Source: Actinomycetes bacterium
GTDB lineage: Bacteria; Actinomycetota; Acidimicrobiia; Acidimicrobiales; Palsa-688
Direction of reading: 5' to 3'
Length of the DNA: 15,791 bases
Assembly: GCA_021798075.1 (NCBI GenBank)
Contig: JAJZYO010000004.1
Span: 1-15,791, forward strand
Shown here in pieces: positions 13,512-15,791 of this stretch. Both the position numbers and the translations under genes were made by a program. The notes under the pieces were generated by a model that searched no databases, was not told the origin of the DNA, and saw nothing but the letters and a program-made list of their open reading frames with translations. The stretch's first letter is position 1; each line of letters begins with the position of its first letter.

Positions 13512-15791
13512 CTAGTCCCCGCGCGACTCGAGCTCGTCCACCGTCATCAGGACGGCCCTCGCCTTGGAACCCTCCGACGGCCCTACGACGCCGCGCTGTT
13601 CGAGCAGGTCCATCAGCCGGCCGGCCCGGGCGAAGCCGACCCGCAGCTTGCGCTGGAGCATGGAGGTGCTGCCGAGCTGGCTGCGCACGACCAGTTCCAT
13701 GGCGGCTTCCAGCAAGTCGTCGTTGTCCTCGGGGTCGCCGCTGGCCTCGCCCGGACCGGCCTCCTGGCCCTCTATCCCCTCCACGTAAGAGGGCGAGGCC
13801 TGCCGGCGCCAGTGGGCCACGACCTTTCGGACGTCCTCCTCGTCCACCCAGGGCCCCTGGAGGCGCCGAGGCGAACTGGAAGAGGCCGTGAGCAGCAGCA
13901 TGTCCCCTTTTCCTATCAGCCTCTCGGCGCCGGCCTGGTCGAGCACGACCCGGCTGTCCGCGAGCGAAGAGACGGCGAAAGCGAGGCGGGAGGGGATGTT
14001 GGCCTTGATGAGGCCCGTGATCACGTCGACCGAGGGCCGCTGGGTGGCTATGACGAGGTGGATGCCGACAGCCCTCGCCATTTGGGCGATCCGGCAGATC
14101 GACTCCTCGACATCGCGCGCCGCCACCATCATCAGGTCGTTGAGCTCGTCCACCACGACCAAGACGAAGGGGAGCCGCTCGTACCGCTGGGCCTGGAGTG
14201 CTCCCGCCCCGTCGGGCACTGTCGGGTCCTCCCCGTGGCCCGAGGTGGTGTCGTGCAGCTCTGCCCAATCCTCCTCTGCCCAATCCCCCTCCGCCGGCTC
14301 CCCTCCTGCCGGCTCCCCTCCTGCCGGCTCTCTGTCTGCCCAGCCACCTGGCGCCGGCTCCCCTCCCGCCGAGTGCCCGCCGGGCTGGTCGTTGAGCTCG
14401 CCCCGGTCGTAAGCGGCGTTGTACCCGGTTATGTCGCGCATGCCGACCTCGGCCAGCAGGTCGTAGCGGCGCTCCATCTCCTCCACCGCCCAACGCAGGG
14501 CATTGGCGGCGCGCTTGGGGTTGGTGACGACATTGGTGAGCAAGTGGGGCAGGCCGGCGTAGGCGCCGAGCTCGACGCGCTTCGGGTCCACGAGGATCAG
14601 GCGGACCTGCTCGGGGGTAGCACGCATCAGCACGGACGTGAGCATGGCATTGAGGCACGACGACTTGCCCGAGCCGGTCGCGCCCGCGATCAGGATGTGG
14701 GGCATCTCGGCCAGGTTGACGAGCACCGGGCGCCCAGCTATGTCCCGGCCCGCGGCCACTTCCAGCGGGTGGCGGGCGGCCGCCGCCTCCCCCGAGGAGA
14801 GGATGTCGCCGAGCGTCACGGTCTGGCGCTGGCGGTTGGGCACCTCCACCCCGATGGCCGAACGGCCTGGTATGGGCGCAAGTATGCGCACCTCGGTGGC
14901 GGCCATGGCGTAGGCGATGTCGCGGTGGAGGGCCGTCACCCGTTGGACCTTGACCCCCGGTCCGAGCTCGAGCTCGTAGCGGGTGACGCTCGGGCCCACC
15001 GTGGCCCCGACCAGGCGTGTCTCCACCCCGAGCGCAGCGAGCGCCCCCTGCAGGGTCTGGCCGAGCACTTCCACCTGGTGACGGTCCACCGACGCCGCCT
15101 TGCTGCGCTTCAAAAGCGATATCGGCGGGAGCCGCCAGGGCGGCCTCACCTGGGGAGCGGGGCCGAGGTCGATCGCGAGCTGCTCGCCCTTGCCGGCGCT
15201 GGCCAGACCGCCGATCGGGAGCGGCTCCGGAGACGTCAGGGGCACTCGAGGCCCGCTCCCCGCCGCCGCCTCGACCTCCCCCGCCGAGCGCCTCTTCGCC
15301 GCTCGCCCTTTCCCGCCCTCGCGCCCGTCTCGCCCGTCGCGCCCCTCGCGCCCGTCGCGCCCGTCTCGCGGCTCCTGCTCTTCGCCGGCGAGCGCCGGCC
15401 AACCGAACTCGCCCGCCGCTCCCCCGGCCGAAACCTCACCAGGAGCCCAGGGCTCCTCGTCGCCCAGCTCGTCACCGGCCCAGCCCGTGCCCCCGTCTTC
15501 CCAGTCAGTGCTGGCGCCGGCGCCGGCGCCGCTTCCCGCCCGCAGGACGCGCCAGGTCGTGCCGACGGCGAAACGGGCGCCGCGCCAGCCGAGGCGCGCC
15601 GTGCCCCGCACCCCGTGGCCGACCGTCCGCACCGGGGTCGCGGTCGTCACCAGCAGCGCCACCAAGAGGACCGCGGCCAGCACCAGGCCCGCTCCCCAGG
15701 TCCCGAGGCCGGCCCGGAGCGGGACCGCGACGAGCATGCCGGCCAGCCCGCCGGCCCCGCGCATAGCCCGAAGGGGCTGGTGCACGCTCGG
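13512..15791 (-). CDS. ftsK: DNA translocase FtsK (5' part beyond the window)
   Basis: Septum-located hexameric DNA pump that clears and resolves chromosomes at division. The frame is open to the right edge; counting from a GTG at 15785 gives 757 residues, but the true start is probably further upstream, since only the last membrane segments (about 12-48) are visible where FtsK usually has about four. A low-complexity linker follows (to about 200, including RDG/REG repeats at 141-158). The motor has Walker A GATGSGKS (368-375), Walker B VVVDEL (543-548), ATQRPSVDVITGLIKANIPSR (580-600) and a winged-helix gamma domain (GSTSMLQRKLRVGFARAGRLMD, 705-726) for KOPS-type DNA recognition. Between Walker A and B an insertion of roughly 60 residues (about 465-534) holds Ala-led pentapeptide repeats. 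VDELND replaces the usual VDELAD. thrB follows 33 nt downstream. Confidence 0.95.
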   Translation of the reverse strand, partial: PSVHQPLRAMRGAGGLAGMLVAVPLRAGLGTWGAGLVLAAVLLVALLVTTATPVRTVGHGVRGTARLGWRGARFAVGTTWRVLRAGSGAGAGASTDWEDGGTGWAGDELGDEEPWAPGEVSAGGAAGEFGWPALAGEEQEPRDGRDGREGRDGRDGREGGKGRAAKRRSAGEVEAAAGSGPRVPLTSPEPLPIGGLASAGKGEQLAIDLGPAPQVRPPWRLPPISLLKRSKAASVDRHQVEVLGQTLQGALAALGVETRLVGATVGPSVTRYELELGPGVKVQRVTALHRDIAYAMAATEVRILAPIPGRSAIGVEVPNRQRQTVTLGDILSSGEAAAARHPLEVAAGRDIAGRPVLVNLAEMPHILIAGATGSGKSSCLNAMLTSVLMRATPEQVRLILVDPKRVELGAYAGLPHLLTNVVTNPKRAANALRWAVEEMERRYDLLAEVGMRDITGYNAAYDRGELNDQPGGHSAGGEPAPGGWADREPAGGEPAGGEPAEGDWAEEDWAELHDTTSGHGEDPTVPDGAGALQAQRYERLPFVLVVVDELNDLMMVAARDVEESICRIAQMARAVGIHLVIATQRPSVDVITGLIKANIPSRLAFAVSSLADSRVVLDQAGAERLIGKGDMLLLTASSSSPRRLQGPWVDEEDVRKVVAHWRRQASPSYVEGIEGQEAGPGEASGDPEDNDDLLEAAMELVVRSQLGSTSMLQRKLRVGFARAGRLMDLLEQRGVVGPSEGSKARAVLMTVDELESRGD
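14265..14369. repeat. 15-bp repeats coding a pentapeptide array inside the FtsK motor
   Basis: Seven 15-bp units code for AGGEP, APGGW, ADREP, AGGEP, AGGEP, AEGDW and AEEDW (residues 473-507, counting from GTG 15785), followed by a partial AEL. The two central units are nearly identical at the DNA level (GCCGGCTCCCCTCCT on the plus strand). This is an in-frame coding minisatellite. Confidence 0.9.
15312..15365. repeat. 9-bp/27-bp repeats coding an RDG/REG linker in FtsK
   Basis: The minus strand codes for RDG, RDG, REG, RDG, RDG, REG (residues 141-158), i.e. two copies of a nine-residue unit made of three-residue steps, then a basic GGKGRAAKRR. It lies in the flexible linker between membrane and motor domains, where length and sequence vary freely in the family. 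Confidence 0.75.

Overview
The window is very GC-rich, uses GTG and TTG starts freely, and carries the gene neighbourhood typical of high-GC Gram-positive bacteria: ftsK, rimO, pgsA and cinA on one side of recA, and miaB, miaA, dapF and hflX on the other. The DapC-type aminotransferase at the left edge and the Mycobacterium-like RecA intein also point to Actinomycetota. Several details (recX absent, thrB next to ftsK, style of the PgsA motif) suggest a lineage away from Mycobacterium/Streptomyces, possibly Acidimicrobiia, but that is inference. No rRNA, tRNA, CRISPR array, insertion sequence or phage gene was seen.

Left block (1-5122, all minus strand, reading right to left): miaB - miaA - dapF - hflX - dapC (cut by the window edge). 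Junctions are 2 and 16 nt gaps or GTGA/ATGA stop-start overlaps, so this looks like one operon. It combines tRNA A37 modification (MiaA, MiaB), a ribosome-associated GTPase (HflX) and two steps of diaminopimelate/lysine synthesis (DapF, DapC).

Middle block (5123-8764, plus strand): a divergent intergenic region with 11-bp tandem repeats; thpR (2H RNA phosphodiesterase), whose last conserved strand is displaced by an apparent +1 frameshift; a likely LexA-controlled promoter; recA interrupted in frame by a 362-residue homing-endonuclease intein at the site used in M. leprae; and a small gene whose product resembles only the C-gate (primary dimerisation) part of GyrA/ParC. That last gene sits where recX is often found and is the most unusual item in the window.

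Right block (8792-15791): cinA, pgsA and rimO form a minus-strand operon. An unidentified four-helix membrane protein gene diverges from rimO. Homoserine kinase (thrB) follows ftsK on the minus strand. ftsK runs off the right edge and encodes a motor domain with an unusual pentapeptide-repeat insertion between Walker A and Walker B. Short tandem repeats recur across the window (17-bp in miaA, 11-bp before miaB/thpR, 17-bp in the recA leader, 10-bp at the end of cinA, 15-bp in ftsK), suggesting a genome prone to minisatellite expansion.
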